The notes below the pieces were generated by a model, which saw only the letters and a list, made by a program, of their open reading frames with translations, had not been told where the DNA came from and did no database searches. Of a stretch of DNA of 64,000 nt, positions 9,050 through 17,864 are shown piece after piece. The stretch spans positions 1 to 64,000 of the forward strand of contig CAIPLT010000015.1 of NCBI GenBank assembly GCA_903865935.1. Reading direction: 5' to 3'. The position numbers and the translations under genes were made by a program. The first letter of the stretch is position 1, and every line of letters starts with the position of its first letter. This DNA is from Caldifarciminota bacterium. Lineage in GTDB: Bacteria > Hydrothermota > Tepidihabitantia > Tepidihabitantales > CAIPLT01.

Positions 9050-10678
9050 ATGAGTAAAAGATTAGTGGTAGTAATGTTAGGCGTAGTCCTGACAGCAATG
9101 GTCGCTTCGGCTATTGTTCCAGTTTCAATTCGCATGCGCGGAATGGGCGAAGGGTTGGTTGGTATTGTTGACGATGAATATTCCGACCTGTTCTTTAACC
9201 CTGCCGCAATCAACCGAATTACCGGCACGCGGGTTTATACAAACCTGTCTAACCTGCACAATGCAGGTTCGGATTTAATCTTTGACCCTAAATATTCGCC
9301 GGATATGTATTACAACCTGTTGGGCGGTATCACAACCGTCAAATATAATAAAATCGGCGCGCTCCTGGAAAATGGCGGATGGGATATTTCGAGCACATCA
9401 GAAGAGTTTACGAATAACGCGAGTGGTAATGAGTTGTCATCAGATACAAACAAAATGATGATGCGGTACAAGAATATTAACACTGAACTTGACCTGTTTT
9501 GGGGTAAAAAGATTGATAAATATTATGTTGGTGCGATGTTCGGTCCGAAATCAATGAACGGTTACATGGAAAGTAAATACACTGAGATTAGTTATTTCTA
9601 TCGCAACGATTCGCAGTTGTCCTATGAATTTGATGAAATGGATTCGGTCTCAAAATCCCACGTTATGGCGTATCCGTTTACTCTGGGCGTGATAACGGGC
9701 ACCCACGAAAATGAAAACTCCCTCAGTTTTGCATTCGGTTATGACCGTCAGAATGGCATTATCCCGACCAATTTCATCAACTCGATTGTCACAGATTATA
9801 TTTCAACTACGCCGTGGTCCAATGAAACCGGATTTGAGAAAATGCAGGAGAAAATCGCACAGGGTGGCTTTTTTACATCTCTGATGGGACGCAATAAACG
9901 GCGAACCGAAGACCACGCAATTTCCTATCTGGCAGGAATAACCTATATCCACGAGCCGATAACCTATGAGGCCTTTGATACCGGTTACAGTTATTACACA
10001 CCGGCAACCGGTCAAACTGAAGAAGATATGTGGATTGACCAGATAAAAGGTTCGGGCGCAATGAATTATTTTGCTCTGGGTGTCGGTATCGGCGCGGAAA
10101 AATATTTCAGCCCGATGGGCGCGAAAAGTATGTTTGCGATTGGATTCATTCCGTCATATATCAATGGCGCAAACAAAATCAGCTACAAACCCGAAACCTA
10201 TTATGAGCATTATTCACACAATTTCCCGCATGAAGGCATGCCTGATACGCTCGATTACACCGATGACTGGGTCTCGGGTGAACATTACGATGTTAAAGAA
10301 ACCTTTGGTGGTTTTTCACTCTCTTTGCCAGTCGGATTAGAAACCCATTTGACCGACAAGTTGGTATTGCGTTTGGGTGTAAGCGAAGATATGATGCTCA
10401 CTTTCAAATACTCGACCGATGAGATGATGACCGACAGCGGTTCAACCGAAACCTTTCACCAGACACTGCCTTATGACACAACAATTGTCACCCATAATCA
10501 GGATGAAATTGACCAGCAGCACAATACATACACCGATAAGCTGCACTTTGTCAACCAGACAACCTATAATTATGGTCTTGGTTACAAGATTAACGACAAT
10601 ATCGAACTGAACTTCTTAAACTATGGCCAGCTGACCGACCTGCGAACCTGGGTATTGGGCGTGAATATCAAATTCTAA
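9050..10678 (+). CDS. Outer-membrane beta-barrel protein of the FadL/PorV-like type
   Basis: 542 residues. A cleavable signal peptide (VVVMLGVVLTAMVASA) is followed by RMRGMGEGLVGIVDDEYSD and LFFNPAAI. That pattern matches the start of PorV/UPF0164/FadL-type barrels (GMGGAFVAVADD...NPAGL). The rest alternates aromatic and polar strands and ends in the aromatic-terminated strand WVLGVNIKF, the usual barrel-assembly signal. Strong AGGAGG before the ATG, own promoter and own terminator indicate a single-gene, well-expressed unit. It could be a porin or a PorV-like carrier for the six sorting-domain proteins in this window. The sequence alone does not decide between these. Confidence 0.75.
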   Translation: MSKRLVVVMLGVVLTAMVASAIVPVSIRMRGMGEGLVGIVDDEYSDLFFNPAAINRITGTRVYTNLSNLHNAGSDLIFDPKYSPDMYYNLLGGITTVKYNKIGALLENGGWDISSTSEEFTNNASGNELSSDTNKMMMRYKNINTELDLFWGKKIDKYYVGAMFGPKSMNGYMESKYTEISYFYRNDSQLSYEFDEMDSVSKSHVMAYPFTLGVITGTHENENSLSFAFGYDRQNGIIPTNFINSIVTDYISTTPWSNETGFEKMQEKIAQGGFFTSLMGRNKRRTEDHAISYLAGITYIHEPITYEAFDTGYSYYTPATGQTEEDMWIDQIKGSGAMNYFALGVGIGAEKYFSPMGAKSMFAIGFIPSYINGANKISYKPETYYEHYSHNFPHEGMPDTLDYTDDWVSGEHYDVKETFGGFSLSLPVGLETHLTDKLVLRLGVSEDMMLTFKYSTDEMMTDSGSTETFHQTLPYDTTIVTHNQDEIDQQHNTYTDKLHFVNQTTYNYGLGYKINDNIELNFLNYGQLTDLRTWVLGVNIKF

Positions 10679-10696
10679 TAACAAATTAAATAATTT

Positions 10697-10730
10697 AAGG
10701 GTGTAACCTGATTGGGTTGCACCCTTTTTT
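10697..10730 (+). terminator. Rho-independent terminator after the barrel gene
   Basis: Stem AAGGGTGTAACC / GGGTTGCACCCTT around TGATT (one C-A mismatch), continuing into a run of T. It starts 19 bases past the stop codon. Confidence 0.9.
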
Positions 10731-10786
10731 ATAAAAGCCTATTGACTAACAAACATTAATACTCTATATTAATATCAATTGACTAT

Positions 10787-10860
10787 GGGCGATTAGCTCA
10801 GTTGGTTAGAGCGCATGCCTCACATGCATGAGGTCACCTGTTCAAGTCAGGTATCGCCCA
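10787..10860 (+). tRNA. tRNA-Val (anticodon CAC)
   Basis: 74-base cloverleaf. Acceptor GGGCGAT / ATCGCCC with discriminator A, D-stem GCTC/GAGC, anticodon stem CATGC/GCATG with loop CTCACAT (anticodon CAC at 10821-10823), and T-arm ACCTG-TTCAAGT-CAGGT. The 3' CCA is not encoded. It reads GUG codons. No integrase or att-like duplication is seen beside it. Confidence 0.95.
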
Positions 10861-10902
10861 CTCTCTTGATTACTAATATACCGATTAGAAGATTAAAAGA
10901 TT

Positions 10903-12447
10903 TTAGAATAATGACAGCTTGGTCGTCCCGGTTCGCTCTCCTTCAATATTTAATCGTAAAAAATAAACTCCTGATGATTTTGCTGTCTTATTGATATCTA
11001 CTGAGCTTACGCCGCCAATTGACTTTCTCAACGGCGTAGACTCCAAAATCCTTCCATTAATATCATATAACTGATAAGAATAACTTCTGCCTTGCGGTAT
11101 TGATAATTTTACCAAGACGCCATCGTGTTCATATTCGACTGCAACGTAATTCTGCTTAGCCGTAATTTCTTTATTCTCTTCAATGCCTAACGGAAGTCCT
11201 TTGAACGCATAAAACTGATATGGTTGGCTGTTCTGGTCTTGTAAACTAACCAAAACATCTGGATGACCATCACCATCAAGGTCAGGAGCGCCCGTAACGT
11301 CATATACTCTATCAACAAAATTGTAATACCACAATACTTCACCAGTTGCTCCATTCATCACTTTAACATCTCTACCATTAACTGCACCGCCGACCACTTC
11401 TGGAATCCCATCACCCGTTATATCCGATAAAGTATCAACATTCCAACAATCACCGCCGACGGTCTGTGACCAAAGCACGGCACCGCTCTGACCTGACAGA
11501 ACCGACACCAAACTTGACCATGATCCGACAACCACATCATCAATACCATCGTTGTTGATATCACGAATTTTCCTGAGATCGTAAATTACCCTGCCCGTTC
11601 CCAAGTTATTTTGCCAAATTAAACTGCCATTTGTTCCGTCAACACAATAAACCGTATAAGCCCAACCGCCTCCGACTACATCTTTTGTCCCGTTATTATT
11701 CGCATCATCAACCGATGCGACAAATTCAACTGAATTTGCGGTAAGATATGACCATATCTGATTTCCAGTCCTGCCATTAAGACAATAGATGTGATCATCC
11801 GTACTATTACCACCCGCCGCAAGAATTACTTCGGGTACGGTATCGCTGTTCAAATCAACATGTGTGGCAATGCACATCCCGGCATCATTTGACTGAAACG
11901 CCCAGATAGAATCACCGGTATGCCCGGAAAAACAAGCAGCCAGACCGGTTGGGTTGGTGGATGAGGTGCCAACTGACGCCAGGACTTCCGGATAACCGTC
12001 GTGATTAATATCGACCGTCGGCCGCACGCAATAAACCCAACCGAAGTTGACCGGATAATACTGATGGCTCCAAATTGTCGCCCCGGTTAATCCATTGATC
12101 GCAAAAACTGTCCGGCCAGGAAATATTCCGCCCGCTGTTCCCATAATCAAATCCGCTATCCCATCACCGCTGATATCATTGATGCTCGATAAACCGCGTG
12201 TGCCCCAGATACCCTGACAATCGGTTCTTGACCAGATTGTATTTCCATTTAATCCTGATACCAGAAACAGACGAATCGGCGGCGAAGGATAAGCACCGTA
12301 ATATGCTGCCGCCGCAACATCCGGATGACCATCGTTATCATAATCACAGGTCGGTATCGAGCTGTAAATTCCGCCCGTTCCGACATGCGACCAGATAACC
12401 TGTCCCTGCGGTTGCATAATTACCAATGATAATATTAATGCAAGCAT
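10903..12447 (-). CDS. Secreted FG-GAP/PQQ-type beta-propeller protein with C-terminal sorting domain
   Basis: 514 residues. A short signal peptide (MLALILSLVIMQPQGQ) is followed by about eight propeller blades. Each blade pairs a D-x-N-x-D-G-x-x-D calcium-loop motif (CDYDNDGHPDVAAA, DINNDGIDDVVVG, DLDGDGHPDVLV) with an I-W or L-W outer-strand motif as in PQQ-like propellers. A type A sorting domain follows at about 435-514 (VKLSIPQGRSYSYQLYDING ... GVYFLRLN). The ATG is preceded by GAGGAG. It lies downstream of the 12519-13391 gene, past a terminator hairpin, so it probably depends on readthrough or an unseen promoter. Surface role unknown. Confidence 0.8.
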   Translation of the reverse strand: MLALILSLVIMQPQGQVIWSHVGTGGIYSSIPTCDYDNDGHPDVAAAAYYGAYPSPPIRLFLVSGLNGNTIWSRTDCQGIWGTRGLSSINDISGDGIADLIMGTAGGIFPGRTVFAINGLTGATIWSHQYYPVNFGWVYCVRPTVDINHDGYPEVLASVGTSSTNPTGLAACFSGHTGDSIWAFQSNDAGMCIATHVDLNSDTVPEVILAAGGNSTDDHIYCLNGRTGNQIWSYLTANSVEFVASVDDANNNGTKDVVGGGWAYTVYCVDGTNGSLIWQNNLGTGRVIYDLRKIRDINNDGIDDVVVGSWSSLVSVLSGQSGAVLWSQTVGGDCWNVDTLSDITGDGIPEVVGGAVNGRDVKVMNGATGEVLWYYNFVDRVYDVTGAPDLDGDGHPDVLVSLQDQNSQPYQFYAFKGLPLGIEENKEITAKQNYVAVEYEHDGVLVKLSIPQGRSYSYQLYDINGRILESTPLRKSIGGVSSVDINKTAKSSGVYFLRLNIEGERTGTTKLSLF

Positions 12448-12460
12448 TTTAGCTCCTCAA

Positions 12461-12506
12461 AAAACAAAGAGCAGTAAGCATATAATAATACTTACTGCTC
12501 ATTTTT
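12461..12506 (-). terminator. Hairpin terminator between two secreted-protein genes
   Basis: Perfect 10-bp stem GAGCAGTAAG (12469-12478) / CTTACTGCTC (12491-12500). On the minus strand it continues as TTTGTTTTTT, and on the plus strand it also has a short T-run, so it could work both ways. Confidence 0.8.
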
Positions 12507-12518
12507 GTTAAATTAAAT

Positions 12519-13391
12519 TTATCTTAAAAACAGAGTTTTTACCGCTTTCGTTTCCGTGTTGTTAGTTTCTAAAACCACAAAATAGACGCCTGGTGCCGAC
12601 ATCACGCCGTTTTCATTGCGTCCGTCCCAGTTCATCCGATATACACCATTAGTGCTGGTCATCGAATTCATGGTCTTGACGACATTACCAGTTGCATCAT
12701 AAATCTTAATCGCTCTGAAATTTGTTGGATTGACCGTGAAATTAATTAGGGTTGTGGTCGAGAATGGATTCGGGGTGACTTCCAAGTTCAAAGTTGTCTT
12801 CATATTTTGACCCGGTTCTTCTTCAATCGCAGTCACCCGGTCAAAAAATGCACTGTCCGCGGCAAAAGTACCACCCGCCGGTGTTGTGCTTGTACCATAA
12901 GTGCGGATTAGAAAATCTGCTAGTGCTGCACCAGTCGGTGCGGTATCAGTCGCCGTGCCTCTTTCCACAACCTGCCAGCTTGATGAATTAACTGTATAAG
13001 CAGTTGACCATGAGCTGATAAATGTTCCGGAAGAAGTTCGCCAGGTAATCGTCATGCCACCGCTACAGCTGTCCGTATTATCAGAAAACCGCACGCGCGC
13101 AATATAACGACCTCGACCAGGAATCGCAACCTGCTGCAATAAACCTTTATTATTCCCGGTTCCAACCTGAAGACGCTTCATTTTTACAGCGTATGTACCA
13201 GCAAAAACTCTTGTGCTCTCTTTGTATATTCGCGCATAGTTAGTATCTTCGACGGTCCAGCCGGTCGGCTGATAAAGACTAGACCAGGTTTCAAAATTCG
13301 GGTTGGTCAGTAAATTAACTGCCTGGGTTGGTTTGACAAACATTACTAATGCGGTAATTCCAAAAATAATTAATACCCATTTTTTTGACAT
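12519..13391 (-). CDS. Secreted carbohydrate-binding-like protein with FlgD-like/type A sorting domain
   Basis: 290 residues. Signal peptide MSKKWVLIIFGITALVMF, then a jelly-roll domain at about 27-185. Its opening NLLTNPNFETWSSLYQPTGW is the typical start of CBM4/9-like or galactose-binding-like modules. A C-terminal sorting domain follows at about 205-290 (VTPNPFSTTTLINFTV, MNWDGRNENGVMSAPGVYF), related to FlgD Ig-like domains. GGAGG precedes the start. It begins 24 bases after rplU and probably shares the secG-rplU transcript. That is the slot where rpmA (L27) usually sits. Ligand unknown. Confidence 0.78.
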   Translation of the reverse strand: MSKKWVLIIFGITALVMFVKPTQAVNLLTNPNFETWSSLYQPTGWTVEDTNYARIYKESTRVFAGTYAVKMKRLQVGTGNNKGLLQQVAIPGRGRYIARVRFSDNTDSCSGGMTITWRTSSGTFISSWSTAYTVNSSSWQVVERGTATDTAPTGAALADFLIRTYGTSTTPAGGTFAADSAFFDRVTAIEEEPGQNMKTTLNLEVTPNPFSTTTLINFTVNPTNFRAIKIYDATGNVVKTMNSMTSTNGVYRMNWDGRNENGVMSAPGVYFVVLETNNTETKAVKTLFLR

Positions 13392-13415
13392 TATGCCTCC
13401 ATAAGCTATATAATT

Positions 13416-13739
13416 TTATTCCAAAGGACGGTAGTTTATTTTAGTCACTTCCAACTGTGTTAACGGTTGCTTGTGTCCTTGTAACCGACGATACTTTTTG
13501 CGGCGGATAAACTTGAACGTGGTAACCTTTGGCGCGCGGTTATGCGAGAGTATTTTCACATCAACTGATGCACCGCCGACTTTCGGATTACCAATCACCG
13601 TTTTATTATCGGTTTTAAGAAATATAACATCATCAAACGTAGCAGCTGTGTCCGGTGCCATATCCAATTTCGGGACGGTCAGACGCTCGCCAACTTTGGC
13701 AAAAAACTGAAATCCTTTAATCCGTACAATCGCAAACAT
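13416..13739 (-). CDS. rplU: 50S ribosomal protein L21
   Basis: 107 residues, full length for L21 (MFAIVRIKGFQFFAKVGERL ... KVTTFKFIRRKKYRRLQGH, the basic rRNA-binding C-terminal part). It binds 23S rRNA in the large subunit. Its ATG overlaps the secG stop by one base (TAATG), so the two are translationally coupled. L27 does not follow, unlike in most bacteria, and no rpmA is seen anywhere in the window. Confidence 0.95.
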   Translation of the reverse strand: MFAIVRIKGFQFFAKVGERLTVPKLDMAPDTAATFDDVIFLKTDNKTVIGNPKVGGASVDVKILSHNRAPKVTTFKFIRRKKYRRLQGHKQPLTQLEVTKINYRPLE

Positions 13740-14068
13740 TATTTACCTCCTGGAGTTGTCTGTGGAACTTCGGTCCCGGTTGGCAAAGGGGATTGTTGGG
13801 TAGGGGTCTGTTCTGTTGTTCGTGGCGACGCTGCTGGTCTGATTCTCCGTGCTGACAGCAAAACCAAGGTTAAAGAAGTAATCATGAACATGATCGCTAT
13901 GCCTGATGTTAACCGTGCCATAAACGGTGCTGCCCCGCCGCCGCCAAAAAATGAGTCGCCACCGCCGAAAATACCGGCGACACCACCCTTTTGTGGCTGC
14001 TGAAACAAAACAACTACTATCAGCACAACACAAACTAACACATGTAATAAAATAACTAAACCAAACAT
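13739..14068 (-). CDS. secG: Preprotein translocase subunit SecG
   Basis: 109 residues with two membrane helices, about 4-22 (LVILLHVLVCVVLIVVVLF) and 52-70. Between them is the signature Q-x-P-K-G-G...FGGG segment (QQPQKGGVAGIFGGGDSFFG) found in SecG. It assists SecYEA in moving proteins across the inner membrane. The tail is proline/threonine-rich and cytoplasmic or periplasmic. It is first gene of an operon with rplU, with its own promoter (14082-14109) and a GAGG site close to the ATG. Confidence 0.93.
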   Translation of the reverse strand: MFGLVILLHVLVCVVLIVVVLFQQPQKGGVAGIFGGGDSFFGGGGAAPFMARLTSGIAIMFMITSLTLVLLSARRIRPAASPRTTEQTPTQQSPLPTGTEVPQTTPGGK

Positions 14069-14081
14069 ATTTCCTCAACAA

Positions 14082-14109
14082 ATAATAACAATTTTTCTCA
14101 AAATGTCAA
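14082..14109 (-). promoter_or_regulatory. Promoter of secG-rplU
   Basis: Minus strand TTGACA (14104-14109), 16-base spacer, TATTAT (14082-14087). Transcription should start about 7 bases further on, leaving a very short leader that just contains the GAGG ribosome site. Confidence 0.75.
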
Positions 14110-14160
14110 GATAGATTTAAAAAAGAAAAAATGTGAAAAAGATTATTTAATATTCTAAAA

Positions 14161-16590
14161 TTACTTTACCATAACAACTCTTTCAATAATCCTTTTTGAC
14201 TCGGTTTGAAAAGACAGAAAATAAACACCGGCAAAAAGAGTTTTAGTGTTGATGGTCATATAATAGTTGCCAGATTTTTTATTCTCATTAACCAATGTTT
14301 TTACTAATCTTCCAGAAATGTCGCATAGTTGTAATGTCACTTTACTTTCAGCGAGAAGCGAATAACGAATTGCGGTTAGCGATTTCACTGGATTGGGAGA
14401 AATTTCCAGCGTATTGCATTTAGAGTTAAGTATAGCGAATTCCTCAATTCCTGTTGTTATTATTGTAAAATATCCATTACTATAATCATAAGATATAATT
14501 GAACTGCTTGAATCAATCATTTGCACCATAATTATACAACGATTAGAATTTATTGTCGGGATAGTCCAATTGTACGTCGTCTCATCAGGTGAAACATTGT
14601 GCGCAATGGTATCATTAAAAATATAATTACGAGCAAAAAGAATTCGAAATCTTGCAAAACCAGTTCCGATGGTTTGCCATCTTATCATCTGCTGACTTCC
14701 CCCTGGTAAAGTCTCACCACCGTTTGGAAAAACAACAGTTGGAGCAGTTCTAATTGAAAAGTTTGCATCACTTGCATCTTGAGATATCACCGACCCAAAT
14801 CTATCCAAAATCTGCACCATTAACCGGCAGCTATTTGAGTTTATCGGTGGTATTGTCCAATTGTAAGTTGTTTCAGATGGCTGAGTATAATGGATGATTG
14901 TATCAAAACAACTTGACCCGCTATTACGTGAAAGAAGCAGACGAAAACCGGCAAACCCAATACCATCAGCTCTCCATTTTATAATCTGTTCACTACCGCT
15001 ATTCCAAATCTCGCCGCCATTTGGAGAAACAATCGTCGGTGCGGTTCTTATTGTAAAATTCATATCACTTGTATCTTCCGATATAACCGATTCTGACGAA
15101 TCTAACATCTGAATCAGAATACGACAAGTAGTAAAATTAATTAATGGTACATTCCAGTTATAAGTTGTCTCACTCGGTGAAACATTATCTGCTATCAAAT
15201 CTTGGAAAGAAACTCCGCCGTTTTTTGATAGAAAAATACGATAGCAGAAAAAAGTTAGATTTGGTGTCTTCCACCACTTGATTGTCTGATAGCCTCCGCC
15301 ATACCAAGTTTCACTGCCATTTGGAGTAACAACTTTTATCGTTCTAACCGTAAAATTACTGTCACTTACATCTTGTCCGACAACAGTATTGTTTGAATTT
15401 AATATTTGCAATAATATTCGGCATGCAGTAGAGTTAATTAATGGTATGGTCCAATTATATGTCGTTTCGGATGGCAAGATGTTGCTCGCAAGCGTATTAG
15501 GATATGTAAGACCACTATCTTGCGAAAATAACAACCGATAACCAAAAAAACTATCTCCAAAAGTACGCCATTTTATAATCTGTTGACTTCCCCCAGGCCA
15601 GAATTCACCACTATTGGGTGTCACTAAATTAAAACGAACGCCTCTCGAATACCATACATCATTTCGATACCCGTAATAGGTAAATCCACCCATCAAGAAT
15701 ATTTTATTGTTATAAATGATTGATGTGTGTCCGTTTCTTATTGGCCAAGGAGCCAAATTTATCGCGCATGTCCAGTTTATTCCATTATATGTGTACCACA
15801 CATCATTATTATAACTTGTACCAGACCCGCCCATTACCCATATTTTATTATCGAATGTGACTGATGTAAACAAACATCTTGCCGACCATCCGGCATTTGC
15901 AGTCGCTTGTGCCCAATTTGTTCCGTCACTTGAATGCCAAACATCATTCTGAGATCTTTCATAAGGTCCAGCGTAACCTCCGAATATCCATAACTTATTG
16001 TCAAATATTGTTGACGCAAGACCATACCTTGCCGACCATCCGGCGGCGGCGGTTGCCTGTGTCCAGTTTATCCCATCAGTTGAAAACCACACATCATGAA
16101 ACCGCCCAGTAGTATTATTATAACCACCAAACACCCACATTTTATCATCGAATACTTCTACCGCAAATTTATCTCTTACTGGCCAAGCAGCTGAAGATGT
16201 AACGCAAGTCCAATGCGCACCATCATATGAATACCAGACATCATTCTTATAACTACCATCAAAACCACCCAATAGCCACATCCGATTATTAAAAACAATT
16301 ACTTTATGATCACGTCTTGCTGTCCATAATGCATGTTCAGTTGCTATAGTCCAAACTACACCATCATATGAATACCAGACATCATTCAAGTTTATCTCAT
16401 TATAACCATATCCACCTATCACCCATAATTTACCATCGAAAACGACTGATGCATGGCTTGATCTGGAAATCCAACCAGCAAAATCGTTTGCAAGAGTCCA
16501 ATCCATTGAGCCCTGTTGAGCATAAGTAATAACTGGGGGCAAATAGCAGAAACTAATAATTAGTAAATATAATAACTTAGTTAGTTTCAT
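14161..16590 (-). CDS. Secreted kelch-propeller protein with four Ig-like repeats and sorting domain
   Basis: 809 residues. Signal peptide (LLYLLIISFCYLPPVITYA), then a kelch-type propeller at about 30-320 with six blades of the form W-V-x-G-G...N-D-V-W-Y-S-x-D-G...W. Four repeats of about 95 residues follow at 325-700, each opening SGEFWPGGSQQIIKW or a variant (GSETWYGGGYQTIKWW, GGEIWNSGSEQIIKW, GGETLPGGSQQMIRW) and containing PSETTYNW. A type A sorting domain closes the protein at 715-809 (ISPNPVKSLTAIRYSLL ... FAGVYFLSFQ). The repeats resemble Ser-Thr-rich or PKD-like surface modules. Likely a surface-exposed adhesin or scaffold; the ligand is unknown. No ribosome site is visible before the ATG. 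Confidence 0.78.
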   Translation of the reverse strand: MKLTKLLYLLIISFCYLPPVITYAQQGSMDWTLANDFAGWISRSSHASVVFDGKLWVIGGYGYNEINLNDVWYSYDGVVWTIATEHALWTARRDHKVIVFNNRMWLLGGFDGSYKNDVWYSYDGAHWTCVTSSAAWPVRDKFAVEVFDDKMWVFGGYNNTTGRFHDVWFSTDGINWTQATAAAGWSARYGLASTIFDNKLWIFGGYAGPYERSQNDVWHSSDGTNWAQATANAGWSARCLFTSVTFDNKIWVMGGSGTSYNNDVWYTYNGINWTCAINLAPWPIRNGHTSIIYNNKIFLMGGFTYYGYRNDVWYSRGVRFNLVTPNSGEFWPGGSQQIIKWRTFGDSFFGYRLLFSQDSGLTYPNTLASNILPSETTYNWTIPLINSTACRILLQILNSNNTVVGQDVSDSNFTVRTIKVVTPNGSETWYGGGYQTIKWWKTPNLTFFCYRIFLSKNGGVSFQDLIADNVSPSETTYNWNVPLINFTTCRILIQMLDSSESVISEDTSDMNFTIRTAPTIVSPNGGEIWNSGSEQIIKWRADGIGFAGFRLLLSRNSGSSCFDTIIHYTQPSETTYNWTIPPINSNSCRLMVQILDRFGSVISQDASDANFSIRTAPTVVFPNGGETLPGGSQQMIRWQTIGTGFARFRILFARNYIFNDTIAHNVSPDETTYNWTIPTINSNRCIIMVQMIDSSSSIISYDYSNGYFTIITTGIEEFAILNSKCNTLEISPNPVKSLTAIRYSLLAESKVTLQLCDISGRLVKTLVNENKKSGNYYMTINTKTLFAGVYFLSFQTESKRIIERVVMVK

Positions 16591-16747
16591 AATATTTTCG
16601 TTCGTAAATAAAAATTTTGGGTGCTCTTTATTGATATGGTATCAGATGATGTAAATAAGCTAATGACTAAAATAATCGCTAACATATTCATAACCTCATC
16701 TAAATCAGATTAATCCTAATATTGAATATGTCAATGATTTTATGTAA

Positions 16748-17045
16748 TAGGAGAATTAAGTGTGCGATAAAATTTATACTGTCAATATAACAAAAAATCT
16801 GACAGAATTTTAATCTAACAACTTAAATATAATATTCTTAATTCAATATTCTCCTAAACAGGGGGTAGTATTCCCCCCATTGGGTATGAATTCGAAAAGG
16901 AGAGTAGTTATGCGTTTGTTTTGCGGATTGGTTATCCTATTTATTACAGTATATAATATGGAAGGAATTAACCTATTTATCATAGATGTTATTTCTATAT
17001 CTATAAGCAAATCTATCACGAGATTTATCGGGAATTATTGCAGGA
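16748..17045 (+). repeat. Dispersed intergenic element, copy A
   Basis: Best-preserved copy of a four-member family. Order: inverted repeat TAGGAGAAT (16748-16756) pairing with ATTCTCCTA (16848-16856); inside it a CTGTC/GACAG stem flanking an A-run (16779-16805) and the block TTTTAATCTAAC; a heptamer slot (16835-16855); hairpin GGGGG-TAGTATT-CCCCC (16861-16877); then a small ORF. Copy B is about 86% identical over the hairpin-ORF part by hand count. It fills most of the gap between the kelch gene and tpiA. Confidence 0.75.
16835..16855. repeat. Heptamer slot of element A (TTCTTAA, TTCAATA, TTCTCCT)
   Basis: Three TTCNNNN units inside the dispersed element. The corresponding slot of copy C carries five TTCNNNN units. 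Copies B and D carry TTAGNNN-type units instead. Confidence 0.55.
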
Positions 17046-17110
17046 CACAGAAAAGGGAATATAAAATATTAAAAATTAAATATTGTTTGAATATTTATTA
17101 TGTATTTTAA
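16910..17110 (+). CDS. Small hydrophobic ORF carried by element A
   Basis: 66 codons from the ATG at 16910, with AAGGAG 7 bases upstream. It begins MRLFCGLVILFITVYNMEGI and contains NLFIIDVISISISKSITRF, which suggests one or two membrane segments. The equivalent ORF in copy B shares MRLFCGL, NMEGINLFI and SKSIT with mostly conservative changes. Copies C and D have lost the frame. It may be a true small membrane protein, or a remnant of a mobile element gene. Function unknown. Confidence 0.35.
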   Translation: MRLFCGLVILFITVYNMEGINLFIIDVISISISKSITRFIGNYCRTQKREYKILKIKYCLNIYYVF

Positions 17111-17113
17111 ATT

Positions 17114-17863
17114 TTACTTAGACTGAAAGTTTATCAACCGTAAAAACGCATCCAATTTAAGACTTGCCCCGCCAACCAAGGCACCGTCAATATTTTCTTT
17201 CGCCATTAAATTATCGACATTCTCCGGTGTAACACTGCCACCATAAAGAATACGTAATTGAGATGCTGTATCTTTTATGTATTTATCTGAGATACTTTGT
17301 CGGATATAAGCATGGACTTCATCTGCCTGTTCTGGTGTAGCGGTTTTACCAGTGCCGATCGCCCATACCGGTTCATAGGCAATAACAACTTTATCCAAAC
17401 TGGCAATATTTACCAGTCCGCCATCAATCTGCCGTTTTATCACGTTAAATGTCTGGTTTGATTCCCGCTCCGCTAAAAGCTCGCCGACACACAAGATTGG
17501 TTTCAATCCCAATTTTAAAGCCGATAGCATTTTTTTATTGACAATCTCATCGCTCTCGGCAAATAACTGCCGACGTTCAGAATGACCGAGAATAACATAC
17601 TGGCAGCCCAAATCCAAAAGAAATTCACCTGATATCTCGCCGGTAAAAGCACCTTTGGTTTCCCAGTGCATATTTTGCGCGCCGACTTGAATATTAGAAC
17701 CTTTCAGAACTTTGGTAACTTCGCTCAAAGCGGTATAGGGCGGGCAGATTAAAACTTCAACATTTGAAGAAAATTTGGAATTTTTAAGCTGCTCGGCAAA
17801 TACTATCGCCTCGCTTGGTAATTTATTCATCTTCCAATTTCCTGCAATCAATGGTTTTCTCAT
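17114..17863 (-). CDS. tpiA: Triosephosphate isomerase
   Basis: 249 residues, the standard length. It interconverts dihydroxyacetone phosphate and glyceraldehyde 3-phosphate in glycolysis and gluconeogenesis. Active-site residues are all visible: Lys in AGNWKMNK, His in VILGHSERRQ, catalytic Glu in AYEPVWAIGTGKT (flexible loop 6), and the phosphate-binding LYGGSVTPEN and GALVGGAS. It starts one base after the pgk stop and is the last gene of the gap-pgk-tpiA operon. Confidence 0.98.
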   Translation of the reverse strand: MRKPLIAGNWKMNKLPSEAIVFAEQLKNSKFSSNVEVLICPPYTALSEVTKVLKGSNIQVGAQNMHWETKGAFTGEISGEFLLDLGCQYVILGHSERRQLFAESDEIVNKKMLSALKLGLKPILCVGELLAERESNQTFNVIKRQIDGGLVNIASLDKVVIAYEPVWAIGTGKTATPEQADEVHAYIRQSISDKYIKDTASQLRILYGGSVTPENVDNLMAKENIDGALVGGASLKLDAFLRLINFQSK

Positions 17864-17864
17864 T

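Noticed and set aside
10861-10902. GATTA-type repeats after the tRNA as a possible att site or heptamer array
   Set aside because: Period is about 8, not 7, over only three copies, and there is no integrase or tRNA 3'-end duplication.
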